Source: Plasmopara viticola
Lineage: Eukaryota > Oomycota > Peronosporomycetes > Peronosporales > Peronosporaceae
Direction: 5' to 3'
Assembly (NCBI GenBank): GCA_001695595.3
Contig: MBPM02000076.1
Span: forward strand, 62,001 to 126,000
DNA: 64,000 bases
The notes under the pieces are model-generated. The model searched no databases and had not been told where the DNA came from. It saw only the letters and a program-made list of their open reading frames with translations. A program made the position numbers and the translations under genes. Within the stretch, counting starts at the first letter, position 1. Every line of letters starts with the position of its first letter. Shown here one piece after another: positions 23,221 through 33,460 of this stretch.

Positions 23221-25876
23221 GATAAAGGAGGAATGGCCAGAAGGTGTACGTCAAAATTAATACAATTTCGACCGATACAGAAGAGAAAACAACAAAATTG
23301 AAGATTTGGTACATTACAGTGCTAAAGAGCTACCTGCAAACACAGAAAGATTGAAAAAGTGCGCCTGGGCTTTGTTGGACAATCTCGTCTTGTAACTAAA
23401 AAATACTTTGTGCTTACGTTTGATCTTATTTAGAAAAGCGAAGGCTCGAGAGTCATTTTAAAGATCTTGAGGTTGCAGAACCCCACGTTTGGACATGAAA
23501 GTAATGTTAAGACTATCACCATTTTTCGAAGAAAGGCAGGTGGCGGTCTAAACAAACAACTAAGGCAGCTTCGTTGCATGCCTGTAACCTCACTGACTCG
23601 GGTGGTTTTAAGTGCTGCAAGCAAGGTAATTTCCACTGCATTATTTGCGGTAAGTATCTCGCGTCTGCTTCGGAAAATCCGACGAGGAAGATCCAGGGTT
23701 TCCGGCAGTAACCGTGCTCTCAGAGCAAGACAGACATAATTCATTACCAGGACGTAGAGGTCTAACATTTTGGCACTTTTATAATGGGTGTGTGGTTGGT
23801 GCACACCATCAGAGCTATATTGAAAAAAAAATGTCAGTTCTCATAGTAGAAAATAGTGTCGGTGTTCTGTCGGCTGTGCACGTAAATGTACGCACTATGA
23901 AATGCATTTCAGTTCTGAGTTAACTTTAAAGCTTGATTTTTTTCAAAGTGGTCAGCCCAAAAAGTCTGATAAATTGTTAAGAAAAAGCCGCAAAAACAAG
24001 TTCGTTCCATCCCGACTGGCCAATGAGAAGGCTCTAAGCATCTTATAAATATGAATAGCGAAAACTGAGATTGTTACAGCACAGAATCATTTTTTGTCCT
24101 TGACATCGTAGATGGTCCTGAGCATTCGTGACAAGGAGGCACCGACCTCAAATCGTTTGATTTGTAAAGGCAAAATATGAAAGCAACCCAGCTTCATGCA
24201 ACAGAGGTTCGGCTAGTCATCCTTCCATCCCCGACGTGCGTAAATGGATGCCAAGGCAGTTGCACACCCAAAATAATTCGAGCGGTATCGAAGGTACTGA
24301 TACCTCTTCGAAGGTAAACGTTACGACAACCCAGCTTTACAGATGGCTTGTATAATACCATTAACTGCGGGTAAAAAGCTCTTACGAGCGGGTGACATAG
24401 GTTCGCAAGATACAGTAAAGATAGATTAGTAAAATGGTACCACTATGAGAAATTAGATTGGACCTCAAGTCGCGAACATGAATGCAATACTCTAAAAATC
24501 CCGTGGCTGACAATAAGCTTATTTAAGGGGTTTACGATAAATTAAATGGTCGTCGTGTCACGTAAGGTGCACTGAAAATGGAGGCAAAGTTATATGTGTC
24601 AAAGTTAATGAGCTTTGTCTATCTTAAATGAAATCATCGTGACTTAGTTCTTGACTCAGATGGAAGCCATAAATATTTAAGAGGTGGTGTCGTTCAAAAT
24701 TGGAGTTTCTTTCGCGGTATGTATGATGCTTGCGCTATAGATAATAGACATCACATGTTGTGCCGGGTCTAAGAAGCTATAAGTGATCCTAAGGACTAGG
24801 TATGTCCTTTGCTTGAAAATACTCAGATGTGGTCAGTTTTCTCAAACCTCACCGAATGTGCGAAGTTATCCTGATGCCAGACACAAAGTACTGTGTCGCT
24901 GGGCAATGGCCACTGCCACAAAAGTAATATGAGTTCATTAATGTTTTGCCAAGATAGCAGAGAGCTGCACGGTGCAGGAGGCAATTTTTAGCCGACTTAC
25001 TGCGTCTAAAATTGGAGTAGAAAGTGATGGCTATTTCATGCTTACAATAAAGCACACTTCTAAAATAGCACTTCTTCATCGAAATTTTGAGCTCCTTACG
25101 TCCATACAAAAATCCTTCGATTTTTTGTATCAATCTGCTATCACTGCTGTGACTTATACCGCTTCCCACAAGCTCACACGGAAAATTGAATGAGCCTCAA
25201 AGCTTATTTTAGATAATAGTCTTTGGATCAATCGACTACCTTGTAGTCGTTCTTAAATGCATCGTCGAGGTCTTTAACCGTCAAATATCTTTATAGTCAT
25301 GAGCCAAAAACACAATGTCCATATACCACGCTGTAAGCATGCTATGCCATAGGATGAAGCGTAAACCGCTCACAGAGCATACTCGAGCCGCGCACGTTGG
25401 TCATCTTTCATTCATGATCGACAAGACCCAAACCATATATTCTCAAAAGATCCACCAATCGCAACTTGGGCAGGGTAATCAATTTTCAACGATATCTTTC
25501 CGCAGTTCGCAGATAAACCTTTGGGCATCAAGAGGCATCATTCTTTATAAACCTCCTTTTAACGGGAAGTCAGCTTCGATAAACAACCCGTTGTGCCGTG
25601 GAACCGAGTTAAGATCGGTTCTTCATCGCAGCTTCCACACTTGGTTCTGCCCGAATACAAAGGTAAATACCAGCTTTCGTTGGATATAGCGTTATAGATT
25701 TGATTGCTATACGTAAATACTGAAGCTCTTCAGCAACATGAATGAATTACTCGACTGTGCAACAGCAATGCATCACTAGATCCAAACTGCGATTATTTGC
25801 AAGAGCAGGGGCAACACTGGAGAGCGTTCTTAACTGATGTATCACGGAGGCCTTCTCTATTATCATAATTATCGCC
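23221..25876. other. Gene-free repeat-rich region
   Basis: About 2.7 kb with only short frames on both strands and no motif that can be named. It connects the integrase relic with the dispersed repeat at 25878. Confidence 0.5.
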
Positions 25877-25877
25877 T

Positions 25878-26105
25878 AGTCTCACCATCGACGCGACGGT
25901 CTCCAGCACTGGGGCGCCACCTGGGCTCTTACCAAGTCAGAACTAAACAAAATAATGGAAGACCCTCACGGCCTCGGTGCTGGCTGCACTGCCCGCCGAA
26001 CGAGACCCGACGTATGCGGACATTACTCTATGCCGTGGACTTGCCAGACTGAGCCTAGCACGTGCATAACTTGGCAACGCGATAACGTAATACAATACAA
26101 TACAA
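25878..26105 (+). repeat. Dispersed repeat, copy 1
   Basis: About 228 bp that match, at roughly 90% by eye, the reverse complement of 44234-44456. It contains the block aataatggaagaccctcacg and ends in a run of aataca units. It lies about 150 bp upstream of the repeat-protein start (26262). It is probably part of an unclassified transposon. Copy 2 extends further and carries an open frame. Confidence 0.8.
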
Positions 26106-26261
26106 ATCGCCTAGAAACGTCATACATGTCGAGACAAAAAGCTGAGTCCGCCATCTGTTGTCATATTGGCTAAAGACAATACAGCTAGTGTACCTCGTTA
26201 TTCCTCCAGAAGATGGAGCCTCGTAAACTTGGTATCGCGGACATCAAATAGCAGCATCGGT

Positions 26262-29200
26262 ATGCCCGTCGTCCCAGCTTTCCAGTCACCAAGCAGCGCG
26301 ACCCAAGCCCGTGAGGCCTTAATTGTGTCGCACACAAGGCCTCAAGCACCCCAAAAGCGTCACAATCGTCCACCCCCCCTTTGTACGCCCATCTCCACCC
26401 CTCAACAAGAATGTCCACCACTGGACTGTACGAACGCAGTCGATCGCTTCTGGACGCACCACGTTCTCCCGGCGTTCACCGTCTTCTCGCACGTATATGG
26501 CCATTGCAATGTCAAGGCGACGTTTGTCGTCCCAAAGGGTCGACCCTGGACCCAAGAAGCGTGGGGACTGCCTCTAGGTGCCATTGTCCAGCGCCTTCGC
26601 GCGGGCCAGAGCTACGTCGAGCAATCGACACGCGATCAAAGAGTGCTCGAGACCCTTGGGTTTCAATGGCACGCACGTGATGTAGAGTGGCACGAACGTG
26701 TGTTACCCGCCCTCGTGACCTTTGCCGACGAGTGGCCCGACGCGCAAGAGCTCACGGCCAATTTCATCGTCCCCGCCGCGCCTCCGTGGCCCAAACCGAC
26801 CTGGGGCCTCGAATTGGGGCTCTTTTGGACCCATGCGCCATGGCGAGAACGCTATTTCGTCCAACTCGTCCGCGACGCCACGCTCTTACAGACGTTAGGC
26901 TTTCAAGTGCACCTTTCCCAAGCCACGTGGGACCACCACGTCGTGCCGCTCGTGCGCTTGTACGCAAGTCTCTGTCCCCACGCGCGTACAGTCCCGCCCG
27001 CCTTTGTCATTCCGTATTGCAGTCCGTGGCCACGAAACGTATGGGGCTTGCCACTGGGTCAACTGGGGGCGCTTAATGCCACGCGATTGGCGCTCGAGAC
27101 GCGAGAATGGACACGACAGGTGGCAACGCCGCCGAGCGAGGCCACGGCCGTGGCAACTCCCAGTCTGCAGTGGAAACGGCACATGGTCGCAGCCTTTGCG
27201 ACGTTTGTCCGCGTGTTTGACCATTGTCAAATCCACCAACACTTTGTCATTCCCAGGGCAGCGCCGTGGCCGAGAGAAACGTGGGGGTTGCGACTGGGAG
27301 CGCGCGTTGCCGCGTACGTCACGACCGGCTGTGCGTTTGCATCCATTGGACAAGTCGCTGATCGCTTGCACGCGCTCGGGTATGCGTTGGAGCTGTCCAG
27401 GCCGATTTGGCACCAGTACGGAGCGCCATTGATGGCAACGTTTGCATTGCTTCACCCACAAGAGCACGTCCCTCAGCCTTTTGTCGTGCCATCCACAGCG
27501 CCGTGGGCGGAATCCACGTGGGGCGTTCAGCTTGGCGTCCTCGTCCAATGGAATCGCTCGTCCGTGACGCACCTTGAACGCAAGTGGCGTCGCCACGTCT
27601 TGGCAGCGGCCACCATGTACGATCAAGAAGCGGGCGATCCCGGGCCATTTGTCGTTCCATCCCACCCACCGTGGCCGATCCTGACGTGGAAGACGCCCCT
27701 GGCTCGGATCGTGCAACGGGTAGCCACGGGCGAAGTCTACGACGGTCACGTCGCGTTCGTTCGACACGCGCGTGCAAGAGTGCACCAGTTGCTTGACGAG
27801 GAGCGTCACACGGCGTGGGAGACGATTTTGGGTGCGCTTGAGCGCTTTGCCACGCACTACCAGCATTGCCACGTCCAGCCTCACTTTATTGTCCCCGCGT
27901 CGCCCCCGTGGCCACCACGGATGTGGCACCTCCCGCTTGGCTCCCTTGTCGCCATGATGGAGACGCAAGGGCTCTTTGCCTCGGAACTGAGCCCAGCGGC
28001 TGCGCGATTGACCCACTTGCACTTTGCCGTCTTGCTCTCGCCCAGCGCGTACGACACGCTCCTCGTGCCCCTCGTTGCCTCGTTTGCCCGCCACGCTCCT
28101 CGTGCGACGATCCCATCGTTCTCGGCAGACCAACAAGGGTTTGTCATCCCACCCGAGGCCCCGTGGCCACGAGACCAATGGACGTGGAATCTCAGTCTCC
28201 TCGTGCAATGGAATCGCAGTCGATGCGACGCCATTGAGCGCACGTGGCGCGCTCACGTCTTGCGCGCGAATGACGTGTATCAATACGAACATGGCAACAC
28301 GATCCTCCGGGATCCCTTTCGCGTGCCTTGTCGTGCTCCGTGGCCGTTTACGACGTGGGGACGGTCCCTTCGGCGGATGTTGACCAGCGTCCAAGTCGGT
28401 GAGCCGTACGGTGGCCATGTTGCCATGGCTACGGACCGTGCCAACGAGGCTGTGGTCGTCGCGAGTGACGAGCACAGGGACTGGCAGACCACCATCTTTC
28501 CTGCTCTGCACACGTTCGCAACGATCTGTGGCCATGGTGCCATTCCGCCCACGTTCACGGTCCCCCGTCGATCGCCGTGGCCCAAACAGACGCATGGCGT
28601 GGCCCTTGGCCACGTGGTCGCAACGATGGCCACGACCGGCGCGTTCTTTGCCGAGGTTGGCCTCAATGCCGATCGCTTAGAAATGTTGGGCTTTCGCTAC
28701 CAATTGACGGACGGTCCCTGGCACACGCACGTCACGCCGTTGCTCGACCTGTACGCGACACACGCGGCGTACGCGATGGTGCCCGAAGACTTTGTCGTTC
28801 CACCCCGAGCGCCGTGGCCGTCGCATCTGTACGGCTTTCGACTGGGCAAGATTGTTAAATGGTCGGCACGATTCATCTTTGAAGATTCGCAATGGCGAGC
28901 CGTGGCCATGCCCGAGAACACGACGCAAGCAGGGGCGTATGGGTACTTTCAAGTTGCTCCTTCGTTTGTGATTTTAAGTCAACGGCCATGGCCACCAGCA
29001 CTCTGGAAGGTACGCGTCGAGGATCTTGTGGCGCACCTGCACGGCACTGGCCTCCTCTTTCTTCTTAAGACGCTTCCAGGTGGACGGACACGGGAGAAAG
29101 CCATGGGTTTTGTCGTCAAACTCGCGTCGACACACAAGCCAGTGCCCGCTTCTTTAAGTCGACAATACATGGCCACGGTGGACCAGCTGGACGGGCCCGC

Positions 29201-29276
29201 TGCGTGGGTTGAACCTGTCACGTGGTTGGGCAAACACGCTTTCGCTACCGACACGAAAGAGGCACAAGACGAATGA
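26262..29276 (+). CDS. Protein of twelve helicase-associated-like tandem modules
   Basis: 1004 residues from the first in-frame ATG (26262). The open frame extends 32 codons further upstream to a TTG, so an upstream exon is possible. After a short Ser/Pro-rich leader, twelve modules of about 55-85 residues (with linkers) follow to the end. Each has the shape W-x5-L-x3-A-x-[FY]-x5-GH, then F-[VI]-V-P-x4-P-W-P-x4-W-G-x-x-L-G. This resembles the helicase-associated (HA) domain (W-x-x-x-[LF]-x-x-L-x-x-[FY], VP, LG-x-W-x-x-x-x-R). However, every copy has a P-W-P insert (PWT or PWA in two), and there is no helicase or nuclease. From the fourth module the array runs as A-B-C triplets. The gene is GC-rich and has strong G/C third positions, which explains long false open frames on the other strand. 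It is convergent with the beta-lactamase-like gene, 71 bp away. HA domains are thought to bind nucleic acid, and the role here is unknown. Confidence 0.75.
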   Translation: MPVVPAFQSPSSATQAREALIVSHTRPQAPQKRHNRPPPLCTPISTPQQECPPLDCTNAVDRFWTHHVLPAFTVFSHVYGHCNVKATFVVPKGRPWTQEAWGLPLGAIVQRLRAGQSYVEQSTRDQRVLETLGFQWHARDVEWHERVLPALVTFADEWPDAQELTANFIVPAAPPWPKPTWGLELGLFWTHAPWRERYFVQLVRDATLLQTLGFQVHLSQATWDHHVVPLVRLYASLCPHARTVPPAFVIPYCSPWPRNVWGLPLGQLGALNATRLALETREWTRQVATPPSEATAVATPSLQWKRHMVAAFATFVRVFDHCQIHQHFVIPRAAPWPRETWGLRLGARVAAYVTTGCAFASIGQVADRLHALGYALELSRPIWHQYGAPLMATFALLHPQEHVPQPFVVPSTAPWAESTWGVQLGVLVQWNRSSVTHLERKWRRHVLAAATMYDQEAGDPGPFVVPSHPPWPILTWKTPLARIVQRVATGEVYDGHVAFVRHARARVHQLLDEERHTAWETILGALERFATHYQHCHVQPHFIVPASPPWPPRMWHLPLGSLVAMMETQGLFASELSPAAARLTHLHFAVLLSPSAYDTLLVPLVASFARHAPRATIPSFSADQQGFVIPPEAPWPRDQWTWNLSLLVQWNRSRCDAIERTWRAHVLRANDVYQYEHGNTILRDPFRVPCRAPWPFTTWGRSLRRMLTSVQVGEPYGGHVAMATDRANEAVVVASDEHRDWQTTIFPALHTFATICGHGAIPPTFTVPRRSPWPKQTHGVALGHVVATMATTGAFFAEVGLNADRLEMLGFRYQLTDGPWHTHVTPLLDLYATHAAYAMVPEDFVVPPRAPWPSHLYGFRLGKIVKWSARFIFEDSQWRAVAMPENTTQAGAYGYFQVAPSFVILSQRPWPPALWKVRVEDLVAHLHGTGLLFLLKTLPGGRTREKAMGFVVKLASTHKPVPASLSRQYMATVDQLDGPAAWVEPVTWLGKHAFATDTKEAQDE

Positions 29277-29347
29277 AACACGCATGTGGTGGCAATAACT
29301 TATTGTGGCAAGGACAAGCAAGGCATGTCCCGTCTTAACGCTGCTAT

Positions 29348-30799
29348 TTACGCGTCCAACGCCGTGAAAACGTGCCGAAACACTTGCAAGACGCGCCACG
29401 CCAAGGTATTGGCGTCCCCGTCGCTCACTTCAACCCCCGTCTCGGGCCGGACGGCATGGCGCTGGGCGATGTAATCACGTGGCGTGTACGCGTCGAACGC
29501 GTCGCGACTTGGAAAGTTCACGCGCACATTGTTTGTGAACGCACTCGAGACAATGGACGAGTGGGCCGTGGGCACTTGCATGGCCATGCACGTCGTGGCG
29601 CACGCGGATTGGCCGCAAAACGCTAGTTTCAACGGCCAGTCTTTTGCTGCCGTCGGTTCTGCCGGCACGTCTGGAAAGTCGACGCCAATGCCTTGGGCAA
29701 ACGCACGAAACGCGGGGTTTCGCGTCGTCACGAGGGCAGTGATCGACGCGTGCGTCAAGAGTTTCGACGCCTTGCCACGGGCATGAAAGAGGTCCGTGTA
29801 GAGCGTGTGCATGTCTTGGCTGGTCGACAAGAGCCCAGCGAGGTGCGTCTCGAGACCTTGATACACGGCACACGACCCCGTGCTCGTGTGGTGAACCCCG
29901 GCCTTCGATTGACTCGCATTGGCCGCGCGCGGGGCGTAGAATTGCAAATATTGGTCCACGAGCCCGTTCGGGACACGGACCGCGCCGTGGTCGGGATCGT
30001 ACGTGGTGCGTGTGAGGCCCAAAACTTGCACCACGTGCTGGGCCAAATACTTGCCGAAAGACACGTGACTAAGTTGCTCGACCATGTAAAGTAATAGCAC
30101 GTAATTGGCCTCGACGAATTGATAGCGGGTCCCCGGTGCAAAGGCGAGGGGGACGTCCAGCAACGCCCCAATTTCGTGGCCGATCGCTGTATGTTTGCTG
30201 CCATCTAACGGTTGGATCCCCGAGCCCATGTAGAGCAAGTGATGGAACGTCACACGTTCACAGTGCCCACTCGCTCGTGTACGGGGACACCACGTCGTTC
30301 GATTCTTCCCAAACGCTTGCCAGTCGGCCGCGGTCCAGTACTTGTCCACGGCCTCGTGCAATTGCACGCGTCCTTGCTCTTGTAATTGGTACAGGGCCAC
30401 CGCCACGAGCAATTGCACGTTGGCGCCCATTGGAAAGACACTGTGCTCGTCCATGGGCTGCTGGAAGGGTACATTTGCCAAACCCATGGCCCGTTGCATC
30501 TTCTTTTGCCCATTCTGACTCAAGCGCACGACCCCTGAGAAGTTCCGTTCGTGTTGATAGGCATCCAAGAGGGTTTGGAGCTCGCGGGCCCGTTTGTTGG
30601 GCTGTGCAGGCCACGAAAGCGCGACGAGGAGCAGCGTGACTAGCGACGCGGCCAAGAGCCCGACCGTGGCGCGTCCGACCGTCTTGGTGCGCTGACGACG
30701 CTGTTGACGTACGCGCTGACGCTTGTGGTAGCTCGAGAGTTGCTGCTCGAGCGAGTCGCCGGCGTCGCGGTTTACTAACGGGAGCTGCTCGGTGTCCAT
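29348..30799 (-). CDS. Type II membrane protein with inactive serine beta-lactamase fold
   Basis: 483 residues from the first in-frame ATG (30799). A cytosolic N-terminus ends in a very basic stretch (HKRQRVRQQRRQR). One membrane segment follows at about 42-63, then a lumenal or extracellular domain of the class C beta-lactamase/LACTB type. Fold landmarks are present: FSGVVRLSQNG, FPMGANVQ followed by the long helix ALYQLQEQGRVQLHEAVDKYW, and PGTRYQFVEANYVLLLYMVEQ. The catalytic motifs are gone. S-x-x-K is A126-N-V-Q129, Y-S-N is F228-V-E230, and no H/K-T-G block can be seen near the C-terminus. It therefore cannot work as a serine hydrolase by the usual route. Six or more Cys in the outer domain suggest disulphides. 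The gene is GC-rich like its convergent neighbour and shares a 273-bp divergent promoter region with the ankyrin-DHYC gene. It may be a binding or scaffold protein. Confidence 0.75.
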   Translation of the reverse strand: MDTEQLPLVNRDAGDSLEQQLSSYHKRQRVRQQRRQRTKTVGRATVGLLAASLVTLLLVALSWPAQPNKRARELQTLLDAYQHERNFSGVVRLSQNGQKKMQRAMGLANVPFQQPMDEHSVFPMGANVQLLVAVALYQLQEQGRVQLHEAVDKYWTAADWQAFGKNRTTWCPRTRASGHCERVTFHHLLYMGSGIQPLDGSKHTAIGHEIGALLDVPLAFAPGTRYQFVEANYVLLLYMVEQLSHVSFGKYLAQHVVQVLGLTRTTYDPDHGAVRVPNGLVDQYLQFYAPRAANASQSKAGVHHTSTGSCAVYQGLETHLAGLLSTSQDMHTLYTDLFHARGKASKLLTHASITALVTTRNPAFRAFAQGIGVDFPDVPAEPTAAKDWPLKLAFCGQSACATTCMAMQVPTAHSSIVSSAFTNNVRVNFPSRDAFDAYTPRDYIAQRHAVRPETGVEVSDGDANTLAWRVLQVFRHVFTALDA

Positions 30800-31072
30800 A
30801 TTCGTAGGGTACACTTGAAACCCGAAAGTAAGAGGTATGTCCCGGTAGCCCGTATAATGGATTCCTGTAACCAACGAGGAATTAGATTTAGCAGTGCATC
30901 GAGATATTTGCCTAAGTTGCACATACTTGCGGATCTTAAATAACTTCGTAAGTAATTTAGTCTCTTGGGTACGCTCGCTAAATGTACATATTCTGCATGG
31001 GGGGTACACGTAACCGCGTGACCACGCTTTATTATTTTTCAAGAGTTGATTAACTTATCGTAGATCATAATT

Positions 31073-33396
31073 ATGGCTACAATTGAGCAAGCCGAAATGA
31101 CTGACAATACGAAGCACCTCGTGCGCACATCGTATAGCGATACCAGTGCCGATTCCTCACGCTTCAAGTGCAGCGGAGACTTATCAACTCCCACCGTCTA
31201 CGATTGTGCGAGACGAGGGCTGCTCTCGGAGCTGCAAGAGCTCGTGCGCCAGGTATTTCGCTCTACGTTATATCGTAAGAAAAAGTTGGCTAACTGGTTA
31301 CGATGTGGTAGGACCCAAATTTTGACGTAAATGCATACGATAAATCATCTAATGCCACAATACTACATCATGCTGCTACAAGTGGTAAAATGGGGGTCAT
31401 GGAGTGAGTTTTCAATATTAATACTTCCTCGCTTCATTATTTTTTTGATGGATAAAAGCGTTTTTTGATAGGTTTTTACTGGGAAACGTAGAAATTAGAG
31501 CACAAGTGCACGTGGACGCTTTGGGAGGAGAGGATCAAACGACACCACTATTTTGGGCAGTTTATCACAATCAGATCTATGCTGTGGAGCTCCTGCTACG
31601 GCATGGAGCTGACCCGACCTTTAGGGATGGATTGGGCTTTACGCCGTTTTTGATGGCAATACATCGGTGTTTTCCCATTACAGCAGCGTATTTAGTGGCA
31701 AAAGGCTCGGATATTAATCAAGAGATTCAAGGTGCAATAATGCTGCCAAGAATAGACACGATATCTGTTTTAACAAGGATGTATCATTGTCGAAATGGTT
31801 TTATCCGGATAAAACAGATGGAACCCAGAGAACGGCATTGATGTTGCTTTGCCAGCCTCAACACTTTCACTTGGACTCGTTTCGAATGGTGTTGAGTCTC
31901 CAAGCACTTGTTAACGCACAAGATGTGGATGGAAACACTGGTACGTAAGAGGGTTGTACCATACTTGTTTTTACATGTTGAAATGAAAAGCGTATATTGC
32001 ACACAGCTCTTCATCATGCAGCCAAGAACAACATTGCGATGGCTGTACGAATGCTGCTCGACGTCAAGGCTGACACGACGATCAAAAACAAGAATGGACT
32101 GACTGCATTCGCTCTCGCACGCAATTGCCTTGGTCCTGACTCCACGGCTCTTTATCTTTTATCCGAGGACGACCAGCTCTTCCACCTTGCTCGAAAGATT
32201 GCCATTCCAGTACGTGTTTTAACACTTCTCACGAGTTTTTACTGGTTTTACCGTGTTTCCTGCCTTGTTAGAAACAGTTTCTCGAGGACAATATGTATAA
32301 ACTCGCCTTTTTCGTGCCATGGATAGCTCTTCCTCTCATGGGCTACGTAATCTCGACCGTGCATGGAATTGTCTTGATTCTCCTCTCGCTGTCCATTTTA
32401 CTCATTGCTGCAATGTTGCTTTTAAAATTGATCCAACGAGGAAGTTATGGTGACAAGCGAAAAGCGGCGTCCTTGATGTTTGGGATCACTGTCGCGTCCA
32501 TTGCCTATCTTGTTGGCCTCTTTCCTCGCTTTAGTAGCTACTGCAGCACGCCATTCTGTATCGTGGCTGCACTCTGTTTCGCTTGGCTTGGAGTCACACT
32601 GGTGAAAACCACCACGTCGGATCCAGGAGAAGTCTTTACATCGTACGACGAAAAGTTACACGTAAGGCACACCTGCTTTGTACTTTGTAAGGTGACAAAG
32701 ATCTTGATTCTGTTCTGTACCCTTTAGAACATTCGCCACTTGGTAGAGTCCAAGTTACCCAGTGCAACGAAACTCTGTCTCACTTGTTTGCACAAGAGGC
32801 CGTTGCGTGGCAAACACTGCGCGGAACTAAACTCGTGCATTGCGAAATTCGATCACTATTGCCCGTTTGTGCTCAATGCCATTGGGGCACGGAACCATGC
32901 GGCTTTCCTCGGCTTCCTCGGCTCTGCTGTTTTGTCCATTGGTATGGAACTCGTCGCTTGCTGGCGCTACGCACGTGCTCAACCCGATATCGTCACAGAA
33001 TTTACGTTTCACTGGCAATGGTGGAAGTGGACCCCGTCGTGGTGGAAGCCACTGGAGAGCAAACAACCGATCAGCAGCACTCCAGGAGTCTTTGACTGGG
33101 TATGGAGCGTCGCGCATTTTCATCCCACTCTCTTTTGCGTCATGTTGCTGGACGGTGTGCAAATGATGTGGATTGCCTACATGTTTCTCTTCCACTTGTA
33201 CCTCGTATGTGCCGCTCTTACCACGAATGAAGTTGTGAAAAACGAAAACCTCGAACGCGTATATTCGCGTGGAGTGTGGCACAATGTCGTGGATTTCTTT
33301 GGGTTACCAGGTCAGCGACCAGTCGATTGGCGTTGCATTTATAATCTAGACGAGTTTCAACGTCAGACTGAAGACGCATCGCGTAAAGAAGCGTAA
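31073..33396 (+). CDS. Ankyrin-repeat DHYC-type protein S-acyltransferase
   Basis: Seven exons (31073-31252, 31312-31403, 31472-31731, 31818-31940, 32007-32209, 32272-32661, 32728-33396) give 638 residues in one closed frame. Introns are 59-86 nt. Ankyrin repeats fill about residues 40-260 (ILHHAATSGKMGVME, TPLFWAVYHNQIYAVELLLRHGAD, ALHHAAKNNIAMAVRMLLD). Membrane segments follow, then the cysteine-rich core with LCLTCLHKRPLRGKHC and CIAKFDHYCPFVLNAIGARNH, and two more membrane segments. The catalytic tetrad reads D-H-Y-C instead of D-H-H-C, as in yeast Akr1, which is active. The layout matches Akr1/HIP14 (ZDHHC17), Golgi or endosomal enzymes that attach palmitate to protein Cys. The intron at 31732-31817 was placed so that NQEIQ joins DGTQRTALM. 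A shorter splice there shifts the frame into a stop. Confidence 0.92.
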
Positions 33397-33460
33397 GACG
33401 GATGGTAAAATACATGTTTTATCAATCTTGGCGTAAATAATTGGTTGCTTACTGACTTAA

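Noticed and set aside
26895..28613. 572-codon open frame on the minus strand inside the repeat protein
   Set aside because: The + frame has repeated, domain-like modules. The minus frame is an artefact of G/C-rich third positions, with Arg-rich low-quality text and no motif.
31787..31841. Near splice acceptor in the ankyrin-DHYC gene giving GCIIVEMVLSG
   Set aside because: It runs into a stop after a few codons. The acceptor at 31817 restores the ankyrin repeat and the full frame.
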